Source of the DNA: Sarcophilus harrisii
Lineage: Eukaryota > Chordata > Mammalia > Dasyuromorphia > Dasyuridae
NCBI RefSeq assembly: GCF_902635505.1
Contig: NC_045432.1
Span: forward strand, 6,445,275-6,509,274
DNA length: 64,000 nt
Direction: 5' to 3'
The notes below the pieces were generated by a model. The model made no database searches. It was not told the DNA's origin and was given only the letters and a program-made list of their open reading frames with translations. Made by a program: the position numbers and the translations under genes. Positions 32,301 to 46,711 of this stretch are shown here, piece after piece. Numbering within the stretch: position 1 is the stretch's first letter; each line of letters begins with the position of its first letter.

Positions 32301-34500
32301 TGTCCCTCCCCACTCAGGGGGTTCCTTACAATGGTGCTTGATCGTCCTCCCCACTCAGGGGCCAAAGGGAAAGGGTCAAATCCTCCCACTGGGGTGTTCT
32401 AACCAGGAAGGGACAACCTCCCCACTCAGGGGTTCCTTACAAAAATAACTGTCCCGCCCAAATAAGGGGTTCCCAACTAGGTGCGACTCCTCCCCCTCAC
32501 AGGGGTTTCCTCAAAGGAATGATGTCCACCACTGAGGGGGTTCCTTACAAGGAAATAACTGTCCGGCCCAACTCAGGGGGTTCCTTAAAAGGAAAGGACA
32601 ACTCTCCCTCACTCATGTTCTAACTAGGAAAGGAGAGAATCCTCCCACTCGAGGCTTCCTTGCATGTAAAGGACAGTTCCCTCCCCACTCAGGGGTTCTC
32701 ATATGAAAGGAGGGTCCCACCACCAGCTCTTTAAAGAGAAAGCTGCTGACCATCTCTCACTCAGGGGTTCCTTAAAAGGAAAGGACGGTCACTCCCCACT
32801 CAGGGGGTTCATTGTCAGGAAAGGACAATCCCTCCCCACTCAGGGGGTTCCTAACCAGGAAAGGAGTGTCCTTGCCCACTCAGGGCGTTCCTTAAAGGGA
32901 AAGGACAATCCCTCCCCACTCAGGGGGTTCTTAACCAGGAAAGGACAATCCCTCCACAATCAGGGGGTTCCTTACAAGGAAAGGAGAATCCCTCCCCACT
33001 CGAGGCTTCCTTGCATGTAAAGGCCAGTTCCCACCCCACTCAGGGGGTTCCTTAAAGAGAAAGGACAATACTCACCCAGGGTGTTCCTTACAAGGAAATA
33101 ACTGTCCCGCCCAACTAAGGGGTTCCTAACCAGGAAAGGACTGTCCCTCCTCACACAGGGGCTTCCTTAAAGGGAAAGGACAGTGCCACCCCGCTGAGGG
33201 GGTTCCTTGCAAGGAAATAACTGTCCCTCCCCACTCAGGGGGTTCCTTACAAGGAAATGACTGTCCCGCCCAACTAAGGGGGTTCCTTCACAGGAAAGGA
33301 AGGTATCTCCCCACACAGGGGCTTCCTTAAAAGGACAACCTCCCACTCAGTCTTAAAAGGAAAGGACTATCTCCATATTCAGGGCTTCCCAACAGGGAAA
33401 GGGACAATCCCTCCCACTCAGGGGTTCTTAACCGTGAAAGGAGAATCCCTCCCACTCGAGAGGCTTCCTTGCATGTAAAGGACAGTTCCTCCCACCAGGG
33501 GTTTCTTACAGTGAGAGAGGAGGGCCCACCCCACTCAGGGCTTCCTGAAGAGAAAGGACAACCTCCCCACTCAGGGGTTCTTAACCAGGAAGGAGAACCC
33601 TCACTGAGGCTTCTCGCATGGGGCGACAGTCTCCCACTCAGGGGGTTCCTTAATAGAGCGACAACCCCTCCTCACACAGGGGCCTTTAAAGGGAATGACG
33701 TCCTACTGCACTGAGGACCTTACAAGGAAATAACTGTCCTGCCTTGTAATCAGGTGTTCTTACAAGGAAATAACTGTCCCGCCCAATCCGTGGGGTTCCT
33801 TAAAGGGAAAGGGACAATACCTCCCACTAGGGGTTCCTCACAAGGAAATAACTGTCCCGCCCAACTCAGGGGGTTCCTTACAACGAAATGACTGTCATGC
33901 CCAAGTAAGGGGGTTCCTTAACAGGAAAGGACGGTCCCTCCCCACTGAGGGGGTTCCTTACAAGGAAATGACTGTCCCGCCCAACTCAGGGGGTTCCTTA
34001 CAAGGAAATGACTGTCCCTCCCCACTCAGGGGCTTCCTTAAAGGGAAAGGACAATCCCTCCCCACTCGAGTCTTCCTTGCATGTAAAGGACACTTCCCTC
34101 CCCACTCAGGGGGTTCCTTGATAGGAAAGGACAATCCCTCCCCACTCAGGGGGTTCCTTACAAGGAAATAACTGTCCGGCCCAACTCAGGGGGTTCCTTG
34201 ATAGAGAAGACGTATCCTCCCAATCAGGTTCCTTATAAGGAAATGACCGTCCTGCCCAACTAAGGTGTCTCAACCAGGAAGCGATGGTAGTCCCTCCATA
34301 TTCAGACCTTCCCCACAGAGAAAGGACAGTCCCTCCCCACTCAGGGGGTTCCTAACCAGGAAAAGAGAGTCCCTCCTCACTCAGGGGGTTTCTTAACAGG
34401 AAAGGACTGTCCCTTCATGTCTAGGGCTTCCCCACTGAGAAAGGTCAATCCTTCCCCACTAAGGGGGTTCCTCACAAGGAAATAACATTCCCTCCCCACT
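29346..34500. repeat. 40-bp minisatellite, part 2
   Basis: Same family as part 1. The first of the two 16.7-kb higher-order copies begins at about 30,006 within it. Confidence 0.92.
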
Positions 34501-34502
34501 AA

Positions 34503-36192
34503 GGTGGGAACACAGAGGAGGGAAGGGTTGGATGGAGGAGGGAGGAATATGGAAGGAAGGGCGAAATGGAGGGGAGGTGGGTGGAATAGAGGGTGGGCTT
34601 GGGAGAGGAAGGAGAGGTGGAGGTGGGAACAGAGGGAGGGAAGGGATGAGATGGAGGAGGGAGGAGGGAGGAACACAGGGAGGGAAGGGAGGAATTGGAG
34701 GAGGGAGGAGGGAGGAACAGAGGGAGGGAAGGGAGGAATGGGAGGAGGGAGGAGGGAGGAACATAGGGAGGGATGGGTTGAAATGGAGGAAGGTGGAGGT
34801 GGGAACAGAGGGAGGGAAGGGAGGAATTGGAGGAGGGAGGACAGAGGAACAAAGGGAGGGATAGTGGGAATTGGAGGGGGGAGGAGGGTGGAATAGAGGT
34901 TGGGATTGGGAGGAAAGGAGGAGGGTGAGGGAAACAGAGGGTGGATGGGCTGAATGGAGGAAGGTGGAGGTGGGGAACAGAGGAGGGAAGGTGGAGGAAT
35001 TGGAGGAGAGGAGGACAGGAACAAAGGAGGATAATAGGGACTGAGGTGGAGGGAGGGTGGAATGAGGGTGGATTGGGAGGGAAGGAGGAGGGTGGAGGGG
35101 AAACAGAGGAGGAAGGAGAATTGGAGGAGGTGAGGTGAACAGAGGGATGGGAGGAATTGAGGAGGAGGACAGAGAACAAAGAGGATAGGGAACTGGAGGG
35201 GGAGGAGGTGAACAGAGGGTGGGATTGGGAGGAAGGGAGGAGGGGTATAGTAGGAACAGAGGGAGGAAGGGGCTGAGGATGGAGGAGGAGGAAACAGGGA
35301 GGGAAGGGAGGAATTGGAGGATGGAAGAGGGAGGAGGGAGGAACAGGGGGGGGATTGGGAGGAATTGGGGGAGGGTGGAGGTGGGAACAGAGGGAGGGAA
35401 GGGAGGAACTGGAGGAGGGTGGAGGTGCGAACAGAGGGAGGGAAGGGAGGAATTGGAGGAGGGAGGACAGAGGAACAAAGGGAGGGATAGTGGGAATTGG
35501 AGGGGGGAGGAGGGTGGAATAGAGGGTGGGATTGGGAGGAAGGGAGGAGGGTGGAGGTGGGAACAGAGGGAGGGAAGGGTTGAGATGGAGGAGGGAGGAA
35601 CAGAGGGAGGGAAGGGAGGAATTGGAGGATGGAAGAGGGAGGAGGGAGGAACAGAGGGTGGGATTGGCAGGAAAGGAGGAGGGTGGAGGTGGGAAACAGA
35701 GGGAGGGAAAGGAGGAATTGGAGGTGGGTGGAGGTGGGAACAGAGGGAGGGAAGGGAGGAATTAGAAGAGGGAGGAGGGAGGAACAGAGGGAGGGAAGGG
35801 AGGAATGGAGGAGGGAGGAGGGTGGAGGGGAGGAACACAGGGAGGGAAGGCGGAATTGGAGGGGGGAGGAGGGTGGAATAGAGGGTGGGCTTGGGAGGGA
35901 AGGAGGAGGGTGGAGGTGGGAACAGAGGGAGGGAAGGGAGGGATTGGAGGAGGGAGGAACAGAGGGGAAGGGAGGAATTGGAGGAGGGAGGAGGGTGGAA
36001 AAGAGGAGGTGGAGGTGGGAACAGAGGGAGGAAGGGAGGGATTGGAGGAGGGGGGAGGAAAAGAGGGTGGGATTGGGAGGAAAGGGAGGAGGAAGTGGAG
36101 GAGGACCCAAAGGAAGGAAGGGAATTGAGGGAGGGAGGGAGGAGGAGAATGAGAGGGAGGAAGAAGAAATGGAGGAGGGAGGAGGGTTAGGG
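34503..36192. repeat. GA purine block 2 (1.7 kb)
   Basis: Same family as block 1. It has the same lead-in (a minisatellite unit ending CTAAGGTGGGAACA) and the same exit (GGGTTAGGGTTAAAAATGAA). Its counterpart in the second higher-order copy is 51,190-52,857. Confidence 0.93.
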
Positions 36193-39100
36193 TTAAAAAT
36201 GAAAAATGAAGGATCCTCCCACTCAGGAGTTCTCATAAGGAAATGACTGTCCGGCCCGAATCCAAGTGGGGTTCCTTAACAGGAAAGGACAATCCCTCCC
36301 CACTCAGGGGATTCCTTAACAGGTGAAAGACAACCCCTCCCACCAGGGGTTCACATGAAACACTGTCCCTCCCACCAGGGGTTTCCTGAAGGGAAAGGAC
36401 AATCCTCCCACTCAGGGGTTCCAACCAGGAAAGGAGAGTCCGTCCCACTCAGGGGGTTCAAGTTGAAGGGGAAAGGACAATCCTCCCACTTAGGGGCTTC
36501 AAGGGAGGGACAGTCCCTCCCACTCAGGGGGTTCTAACCAAGGAGAATCCCTCCCCACTCAGGAGACCTCAATAGGTAGCGACAACTCTCCCACTCAGGG
36601 GGCCCCAATCAGGAAAGGACAATCCCTCCTACCTCAGGGGTTCCCTTACAAAGAGCGACGGTTCCTCCACACCAGGTGCTTCCACAAGGAAACAACTGTC
36701 CTGCCTCAATCCAGGGGAAGGTTCCTTAACAGAGGACGGTTCCTCCACACTCAGGTGTTTCACAAGGAAACAACCGTCCCGGCCCAACTCAGGGGTTCCC
36801 GAACAGAAGGACGTCCTCCCCACTCAGGGCGTTCCTTACACGGAAACAACTGTCCCTCCCCACTCAGGGGCTTCCTTAAAGGGAATGGACAGTCCCACCC
36901 CACTCAGGGACCTTTAACAGTGAAAGGACAACCTCCCACTCAGGGGGTTCAAGGAAACAACCGCCCCGCCCAACTAAGGGGGTTCCTTAACAGGAAAGGA
37001 TGGTCCCTCCCCACACAGGGGCTTCCTTAAAGGGAAAGGACAATCCCTCCCCTCTCAGGGGGTCCTTACAAGGAAAGGACTGTCCTTCCATATTCAGGTC
37101 TTCCTTGCATGTAAAGGAAAGTTCCCTCCCCACTCAGGCGGTTCATAGGAAGGACAGTCCTCCTCACAGGGGCCTTTAAAAGGGAAAGGACAGTCCCACC
37201 CCACTGAAGGGGTCTTTGCTGGGGAAACAACGGTCCGCTCAACTGAGGGGATCCTTAACAGGAATGACAGTCCCACCCCATCGAAGGGGTCTCATAAGGA
37301 ACAACGTCCCGGCCTAACTCAGGGCTCTCAAAGGAAGGATTTATCCCTCCCACTGAGTGGGGTTCTCATAAGGAAATAACGGTCCTGCCCATCCAAGGGG
37401 GTTCTTGGGACCAGGAAAGGACTGTCCCTCTTCACAGGGGCTTCAAAGGAAAGGGACAGTCCCACCCCACACAGGGGGTTCCTTTATGAGGAAACAACTA
37501 CTCCACCACACCTAGTTGCTTAGAAGGAAAGGACATTCCCTCCCCACTCAGGGGGTAATTTACAACAAAGGACAGTCCCCCCATATTCAGTTCCTAACAT
37601 GGAAAGGAGTGTCCTTCCCCGCTCAGGGGGTTCCTTAAAGGAAAAGGACAGTCTCATCTCACCAAAAGCTTCCTTGCATGTAAAGGACAGTTCCCTCCCC
37701 ACTAAGGGGGTTCCTTAAAAGGAAAGGACGGTCACTCCCCTGTCAGGGGGTCCTTACAAGGAAAGGAGAGTCCCTCCATATTCAGGGCTTCCCAACAGGG
37801 AAAGGATAATCCCTCCCCACTCAGGGGGTTCTTAACCAGGAAAGGAGAATCCCTCCCCACTCAGGAGATTCCTTAACAGGAAAGGAGAGTCCCTCCATAT
37901 TCAGGGCTTCCCCACAGAGAAAGGACTGTCCCTCCCCACAGAGGGGCTTCCTTAAAGGGAAAGGACAATCCCTCCCCACTCAGGGGGTTCCTTAATAGGA
38001 AAGGACAGTTCCCTCCACACTCAGGGGATCCTGGTCAGGAAAATGACCAACCCTCCCACTCAGGGATTCCCAAAGAAAGGACAGTCCGTCCCCACTCAGG
38101 GGGTTCCTTGAAGGCAAAGGACAATACGTCCCCACTCAGAGGGTCCTTACAAGGAAAGGACGGTCCCTCCCCACTCAGGTGGTTTCTAAAAGGGAAAGGA
38201 CAGTCCCACCCCACTCAGGGGGTTCCTTACAAGGAAATAACTGTCCGCCCAACTCAGGGGTTCCCTTAAAGAAAGGAGTCCTCCCCACTCAGGGGTTCCT
38301 ACAACGAAACACTGTCCCGCCCAACTAAGGCAAGGTTCCTTAACAGTACCTCCCACACAGGGGCTTCCTTAAAGGGAAAGGACAGTCCCACCCCACCAGG
38401 GGGGTTCCATAAGGAAATAATTGGTCCTGCCCAAACTCAGGGGTCTCTAAAGGAAAGGGACAGTCCCTCCCACTAGGGTTCCTTAACAGGAAAGGACAAT
38501 CCCCCCCCTCAGGGGGTTCCTTACAAGGAAATGACTGTCCCGCCCAACTAAGGGGGTTCCTTAACAGGAAAGGACGGTCCCTCCCCACTCAGGGGGTTCC
38601 TTACAAGGAAATGACTGTCCCGCCCAACTAAGGGGGTTCCTTAACAGGAAAGGAAGGTACCTCCCCACACAGGGGCTTCCTTAAAGGGAAAGGACAGTCC
38701 CACCCCACTCAGGGGGTTCCTTACAAGGAAATAACGGTCCCGCCCAACTAAGGGGGTTCCTTAACAGGAATGGACAGTCCCAACCCACTGAAGGGGTTCC
38801 TTACAAGGAAATAACGGTCCCGCCCAACTCAGGGGCTTCCTAAAAAGGAAGGACTGTCCCTCGCCACAGAGGGGCCTTAAAGGGAAAGGGACAATCCCTC
38901 CCCACTCAGGGTCCCAAGCAAGAAGGACGGTCCCTCCACTCAGGTGGTTCCTTAAAAGGAAAGGACTGTCCTCCATATTTAGGCTTCCTAAATAGGAAAG
39001 TACAACCTCCCATTCAGGGTTCTAACTGTGAGAAAGGAGAATCCCTCCCCTACTGAGGCTTCCTTGCATGTAAAAGGAAAGTTCCTCCCACTCAGGCTCC

Positions 39101-42100
39101 TTAATAGGAAAGCGACAGTTCCTCCACACTCAGGGGGTTCCCATGGGAAAGGACAACACTTCCCACTCAGGGGGTCTCAAGCAAGGGAGTGTGACGGTCC
39201 CCTCCCACTCAGGTAATCTTGTGCGGGAAAGGACAGTCCCACCCACTGAGGGGGTTCCTCAAGGAAATAACTGTCCCGCCCAACTCAGGGGGTTCCTTAA
39301 AAGGAAAGGAGGAGTCCCTCCCTCACTCAGGGATTCCTTAACAGGAGTACTGGTCCCTCCTCACCAGGGGTTCCTTTACAACAAAATGACTGTCCCGCTT
39401 AACTACAGTCTCAAAGGAAGGTACCTCCCCACACAGGGGCTTCCTTAAAGGGAAAGGACAGTCCCACCCCACTGAAGGGGTTCCTTACAAGGAAATAACG
39501 GTCCCGCCCAACTCAGGGGCTTCCTAAAAGGAAAGGACGGTCCCTCCCCACTCAGGGGGTTCCTTACAAGGAAATGACTGTCCCGCCCAACTAAGGGGGT
39601 TCCTTCACAGGAAAGGACGGTCCCACCCCACTGAGGTTCCTTACAAGGAAATGACTGTCCTGCCCAACTAAGGGGGTTCCTTAACAGGAAAGGAAGGTAC
39701 CTCCCCACACAGGGGCTTCCTTAAAGGGAAAGGACAGTCCCACCCCACTCAGGGGGTTCCTTACAAGGAAATAACGCACTATTCAACTAAGGGGGTTCTT
39801 TAACAGGAATGGACAGTCCCAACCCACTGAAGGGGTTCCCTGATAAGGGAAACAACGGGTCCCGCCCAACTCAGGGGCTTCCTAAAAAGGAAGGACGATC
39901 CCTCCCCACTGAGGGGGTTCCTTACAAGGAAATGACTGTCCCGCCCAACTAAGGGGCTTCTTTAAAAGGAAAGGACGATCCTTCCCCACTCAGGGGGTTC
40001 CTTACAAGGAAATAACGGTCCCGTCCAACTAAGGGGGTTCCTAACCAGGAAAGGACTGTCCCTCTTCACACAGGGGCTTCCTTAAAGGGAAAGGACAGTC
40101 CCACCCCACTGAGGGGGTTCCTTACAAGGAAATAACTGTCCCGCCCAACTCAGGGGTTCTCAAAAGAGCACAGTCTCCACACTTCAGGGGGTTCTCAACA
40201 GAAAGGACACCCTCCCACTAGGGGTAATTTACAACAAAGGACAGTCCCCCCATATTCAGGGGGTTCCTAACATGGAAAGGAGTGTCCTTCCCCGCTCAGG
40301 GGGTTCCTTAAAGGGAAAGGACAGTCCCTCCCCACTCAAAGCTTCCTTGCATGTAAAGGACAGTTCCCTCCCCACTCAGGGGGGTTCCTTAAAAGGAAAG
40401 GACGGTCACTCCCCCACCTGTAAGGCTCAAGGAAAGAATAGTCCCTCCCCAGTCAGGGGGTCCTTACAAGGACAGGACGGTCCCTCCCCACTCAAGGGGT
40501 TCCTTAACAGGAAAGGAGAGTCCCTCCATATTCAGGGCTTCCCCACAGAGAAAGGACTGTCCCTCCCCACAGAGGGGCTCCTTTAAGGGAAAGGACAATC
40601 CTCCCCACTCACAGGGGGTCTCATGGGACAGGACGGTCCTCCTCACTCAAGGGGTTCCTTTACCAGGAGCGAGAGTCCCATATTCAGGGCTTCCCAACAG
40701 GGAAGGACAACCCCTCTCACTCAGGGGGTCTCATATGACAGGACGGTCCCCCCCACTCAAGGGGTTCCTTAACAGGAAAGGAGAGTCCCTCCATATTCAG
40801 GGCTTCCCAACAGGGAAAGGACATTCCCTCCCCACTCAGGGGGTTCCTTACAACGAAATGACTGTCCCGCCCAACTAAGGGGGTTCCTTAACAGGAAAGG
40901 AAGGTACCTCCCACACAGGCCTTAAAGGGAAAGGACAGTCCCACGCCATCAGAGGGGTCTTTATAAAGGAAAACGTTCCGCCCAACTCAGGGGGTTCCTT
41001 AAAAGAAAAGGACAGTCCGTCCCCACTCAGGGGGTTCGTTGAAGGGAAAGGACAATCCCTCCCCACTCAGGGGGTTCCTTACACGGAAATGACCGTCCTG
41101 CCCAATTCAAGGGGGTTCCCAACAGGAAAGGACGGTCCCTCCCACTCAGGGGTTCCTTACAAGGAAAGTCGCACGTCCTGCCCAACTAAGGGGGTTCCTG
41201 TGAAAGGAAGGCAATTTCACACACAGGGGCTTCTAGTGAAAGGACAGTCCCACCCACTCAGGGGGTTCACATGAAATAACGGTCCTGAAACTAAGGGGTT
41301 CCTTAACAGGAAATGGACAGTCCCAACCCACTGAAGGGAATTCCCTTACAAGGAACAACAACGGTCCCGGCCTAACTCAGGGCTTCCTAAAAGGAAGGAC
41401 TGCCCTCACAGAGGCTTCCTTAAAGGAAAGGACAATCCCTCCCCACCAGGGGTCCCCATAAACAAAGGACGGTCCCTCCCACCCAGGTGGTTCCAAAGGA
41501 AAGGACTGTCCCTCCATATTCAGGGCTTCCCAACAGGGAAAGGTACAATCCCTCCCCATCGGGGTTCTTAACCAGGAAAGGAGAATCCCTCCCACTGGAG
41601 GCTTCCCTTGCATAAAGTGACAACCCTCCCACTCAGGGGGTTCCTTGAAGGGAAAGGACACCTCCCCACTCAGGGGGTCCTTACAAGGAAAGGACGGTCC
41701 CTCCCCACTCAGGTGGTTCCTAAAAGGGAAAGGACAGTCCCACCTCACTCAGGGGGTTCCTTACAAGGAAATAACTGTCCCGCCCAACTCAGGGGGTTCC
41801 TTAAAAGGAAAGGAGAGTCCCTCCCCACTCAGGGGATTCCTTAACAGGAAAGGACGGTCCCTCCCCACTCAGGGGGTTCCTTACAACGAAATGACTGTCC
41901 TGCCTGGGCTAAGGGGGGTTCCTTAATGGAAAGGAAGGTACCTCCCACACAGGCTTCCTTTAAAGGAAAGGGACAGTCCCACCCCTGACTCAGGGGTTCT
42001 CATAAGGAAAATAATGGTCCCAGTCAAACCAGGGCTTCCTAAAAGGAATGACGGTCCCTCCCGGGGTTCTTTATAAGGGGAAATGACTGTCCCGCCCAAC

Positions 42101-45100
42101 TAAGGGGTTCTCAACAGGAAAGGACGGTCCTCCTCACTCAGGGGTTCTCAAAGGGAAAGGACAGTCCTCCCCACTCAGGTGGTCTCAAAAGGAAGGACCG
42201 GGTCCCTCCACATTCTGGGCCTCCTGCAACAGAGAAAGGACCGTCCCTCCCCACAGAGGGCTTCCCTTAAAGGGAAAGGACAATCCCTCCCACTCAGGTG
42301 GTTCCTTAAAAGGAAAGGACTGTCCCTCCATATTCAGGGCTTCCCAACAGGGAAATGACAATCCCTCCCCACTCAAAGCTTCCTTGCATGTAAAGGACAG
42401 TTCCCGCCCAACTCAGGGGCTTCCTAAAAAGGAAAGGGCGGTCCCTCCCCACTCAGGGGGTTCCTTACATGGAAATGACTGTCCTGCCTCACTCAGGGGT
42501 TTCCTTAAAGGGAAAGGACAGTCCCTACCCACTCAGGGGTTTCCTTAAAAAGAAAGGACGGTTCTCCCCACCAGGGGTTCCTTACATGTAGCCAAATGTC
42601 CCACCAACTCAGGGGGTTCCTGGGTGAAAAGGACAGTCCTCCCCACTCAGGGGTTCCTTAACAGGTGCGACAGTCCTCCCACCAGGGGTTCCTTTAAGGA
42701 AAATGACTGTCCCGCCCAACTAAGGGGGTTCCTTAACAGGAAAGGACGGTCCCTCCCCACTCAGGGGGTTCCTTACAAGGAAATGACTGTCCTGCCCAAC
42801 TAAGGGGGTTCCTTAACAGAAAGGAAGGTACCTCCCCACAGGTGGGGCTTCCTAGTGAAAGGGACAACCACCCACTCAGGGGTTCTCATACAGTCAATAA
42901 CAACGGTCCCGCCCAACTATGTGGGGTTCCTTAACAGGAATGGACAGTCCCAACCCACTGAAGGGGTTCCTTACAAGGAAATAACGGTCCCGCCCAACTC
43001 AGGGGCTTCCTAAAAAGGAAGGACGATCCCTCCCCACTGAAAAGGTTCTCACAAGGAAAATTGTCCCGGCCCAACTCAGGGGCTTCCTAAAAGGAAAGGA
43101 CGATCCGTCCCCACTGAGGGGGTTCCTTACAAGGAAATAACGGTCCCGCCCAACTAAGGGGGTTCCTAACCAGGAAAGGACTGTCCCTCTTCACACAGGG
43201 GCTTCCTTAAAGGGAAAGGACAGTCCCACCCCACTGAGGGGGTTCCTTACATGGAAATAACTGTCCCGCCCAACTCAGGGGGTTCCTTAAAAGGAAAGGA
43301 CAGTCCCTCCACACTCAGGGGGTTCCTTAACAGGAAAGGACATTCCCTCCCCACTCAGGGGGTAATTTACAACAAAGGACAGTCCCCCCATATTCAGGGG
43401 GTTCCTCACATGGAAAGGAGTGTCCTTCCCCGCTCAGGGGGTTCTCAGCGGAAAGGACAGTCCCTCCCACTCAAAGCTTCCTCAGTGTAAAGGACAACCC
43501 TCCCACCAGGGGTTGCTTAAAAGGAAAGGACGGTCACTCCCCACTCAGAGGCTTCCTTAAAGGGAAAGAATAGTCCTCCCCAGCTTCTGGGGGTCCCATA
43601 AGGACAGGACGTCCCTCCCACTCAAGGGGTTCAATAGAAAGGAGAGTCCTCCATTCAGGGCTTCCCCACAGAGAAAGGACTGTCCCTCCCCACAGAGGGG
43701 CTTACTTCAGGAAAGACAATCCCTCCCCACTCAGGGGGTCCTTACAAGGACAGGACGGTCCCTCCCCACTCAAGGGGTTCCTTAACAGGAAAGGAGAGTC
43801 CTCCATATTCAGGCTTCCTAACAGGGAGTGGGACAATCCTCCCACTCAGGGGGTCCTTACAAGGACAGGACGGTCCCTCCCCACTCAAGGGGTTCCTTAA
43901 CAGGAAAGGAGAGTCCCTCCATATTCAGGGCTTCCCAACAGGGAAAGGGACATTCCTCCCCACTCAGGGGGTTCCTTACAACGAAATGATCAAGTTCTGC
44001 CCAATCTAAGGGGGGTTCCTTAACAGGAAAGGAAGGCACCCCACACAGGGCTTCCTTAAAGGAAAGGACAGTCCACGCTACTGAGGTTCCTATAAGGAAA
44101 CAACGGTCCCGCCCAACTCAGGGGTTCCTTAAAAGGAGCGACACACCAGGGTTCCCAACAGGAAAGCGCGACAATCCTCCCTCAGGTTCCCTTACATGAA
44201 ATGACTGTCCCGCCCAATCCAAGGGGTTCCTTAACAGGAAGGAATGGTCCCTCCCCAGGGGGTTCCTACAAGGAAATGACTGTCCTGCCTTAACTAAGGG
44301 GTTCCTTAACAGGAAAGGAAGGTACCTCCCCACACAGGGGCTTCCTTAAAGGGAAAGGACAGTCCCACCCCACTGAAGGGGTTCCTTACAAGGAAATAAC
44401 GGTCCCGCCCAACTGAGGGGGATCCTTAACAGGAATGGACAGTCCCAACCCACTGAAGGGGTTCCTTACAAGGAAATAACGGTCCCGCCCAACTCAGGGG
44501 CTTCCTAAAAAGGAAGGACTGTCCCTCCCCACAGAGGGGCTTCCTTAAAGGGAAAGGACAATCCCTCCCCACTCAGGGGGTCCTTACAAGGAAAGGACGG
44601 TCCCTCCCCACTCAGGTGGTTCCTTAAAAGGAAAGGACTGTCCCTCCATATTCAGGGCTTCCCAACAGGGAAAGTACAATCCCTCCCCATTCAGGGGGTT
44701 CTTAACCAGGAAAGGAGAATCCCTCCCCACTGAGGCTCTCGCATGTAGCGCGACAGTCTCTCCCACCTCAGGGGTTCCTTATCAGGGAAAGGACAATCCT
44801 CCCACTCAGGGGTTCCTTGAAGTGGAAAGGACACCCCCACTCAGGGGTCCTTACAAGGAAATAATCAACCTGCTCAACTCAGGGGTTCCTTACAAGGAAA
44901 TGACTGTCCCGCCCAACTAAGGGGGTTCCTTAACAGGAAAGGACGGTCCCTCCCCACTCAGGGGGTTCCTTAAAGGGAAAGGACAGTCCCTCCCCACTCA
45001 GGTGGTTCCTTAAAAGGAAAGGACTGTCCCTCCATATTCAGGGCTTCCCAACAGAGAAAGGACTGTCCCTCCCCACAGAGGGGCTTCCTTAAAGGGAAAG

Positions 45101-45580
45101 GACAATCCCTCCCCACTCAGGTGGTTCCTTAAAAGGAAAGGACTGTCCCTCCATATTCAGGGCTTCCCAACAGGAATGACACAACCCTCCCACCTGCTTC
45201 CTTGCAGTAGAAGGACAGTTCCTCCCACTCAGGGATTCCAAAGGAAAGGACGTCCTCCCCAGTCAGGGGGTTCCTTACAAGGAAACATCGTCCTGCCCAA
45301 CTAAGGGTTCCTTAACAGGAAAGGAAGGTATCTCCCCACACAGGAGCTTCCTTAAAGGGAAAGGACAATCCCTCCCCACTCAGGGGGTTCCTTACACGGA
45401 AATAACGGTCCTGCCCAACTCAGGGGCTTCCTTAAAAGGAAAGGAGGGTCCCTTCATGTTGAGGGCTTCCCCATTGAGAAAGGTCAATCCTTCCCCACTA
45501 AGGGTTTTCCTCACAAGGAAATAACATTCCCTCCACACTCAGGGGTTCCTTAGAAGAAAAGGACATTCCCTCCCCACTCA
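36193..45580. repeat. 40-bp minisatellite, part 3
   Basis: Same family, 9.4 kb. Its counterpart is 52,858-62,205. Some patches are clean here and gapped there, and the reverse. Confidence 0.92.
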
Positions 45581-46711
45581 GGTGGGAACAGAGGGAGGGA
45601 AGGGGAGGAATGGAGGAGGGAGGAGGGAGGAGGGAGGAACCAAAGGAAGGGAAGGGGGGAATTGGAGGGGGGAGGAGGGTGGACAAGAGGGTGGGATTGG
45701 GGAGGAAAGGGAGGAGGGGGGAACAGAGGGAGGGAAGGGTTGAGATGGAGGAGGGAGGAGGGAGGAACAGAGGGAGGGAAGGGAGGGAATGGGAGGAGGA
45801 GGTGAGGAACCAAAGGAAGGAAGGGGAATGAGGGGAGGAGGGAGGAAACACAGGGGAGGGAACTATAAATTGGAGGAGGGAGGGAGGAAACAGTGAGTGA
45901 AGGAGGAATGGGAGGAGGGAGGAGGGAGGAACCAAAGGAAGGGAAGGGGGGAATTGGAGGAGGGAGGAGGGAGGAACACAGGGAGGGAACGGAGGGAATT
46001 GGAGGAGGGAGGAGGGAGGAACAGAGGGAGGGAAGGGAGGAATGGGAGGGAGGGAGGAGGGAGGAACTAAAGGAAGGGAAGGGGGGAATTGGAATGGGGA
46101 GGAGGGTGGAATAGAGGGTGGGATTGGGAGGAAAGGGGGAGGGTGGAGGTGGAACAGAGGGAGGAAGGGAGGGATTGGAGGAGGGAGGAGGGAGGGAAGG
46201 GTGGAATGGGAGGAGGGAGGAGGGAGGAACTAAAGGAAGGGAAGGGGGGAATTGAAGGAGGGAGGAGGGAGGAACTCAGGGAGGGAAGGCGGGGAATTGG
46301 AGGAGGGAGGAGGGAGGAGGGAGGAACACAGGGAGGGAAGGTGGGAATTGGGTGAGGGAGGAGGGAGGAAGAGAGGGTGGGACTGGGGAGAAAAGGAGGA
46401 GGGTGGAGGTGGGAACAGTGGGAGGGAAGGGTTGAGATGGAGGAGGAAGGAGGGTGGAACACAGGGAGGGAAGGGAGGCATTGGAGGAGGGAGGAGGGAG
46501 GAACAGAGGGAGGGAAGGGAGGAATTGGAGGAGGGAGGAGGGTGGAAAAGAGGGTGGGATTGGGAGGAAAGGGGGAGGGGAGGTGGGAACAGAGGGAGGA
46601 AGGAGGATTGGGAGGAGGGAGGAGGTGGGAACAGAGGGAGGGAAGGGGGGAATTGGAGGAGGGAGGAGGGAGGAACAAAGTGAGGGAAGGGGGGAATTGG
46701 AGGAGGGAGAG
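45581..46711. repeat. GA purine block 3 (1.1 kb)
   Basis: It starts after CTCAGGTGGGAACAGAGG. Unlike blocks 1, 2 and 4 it has no TTAGGGTT exit and passes straight into a minisatellite unit at the end of the higher-order copy. Confidence 0.93.
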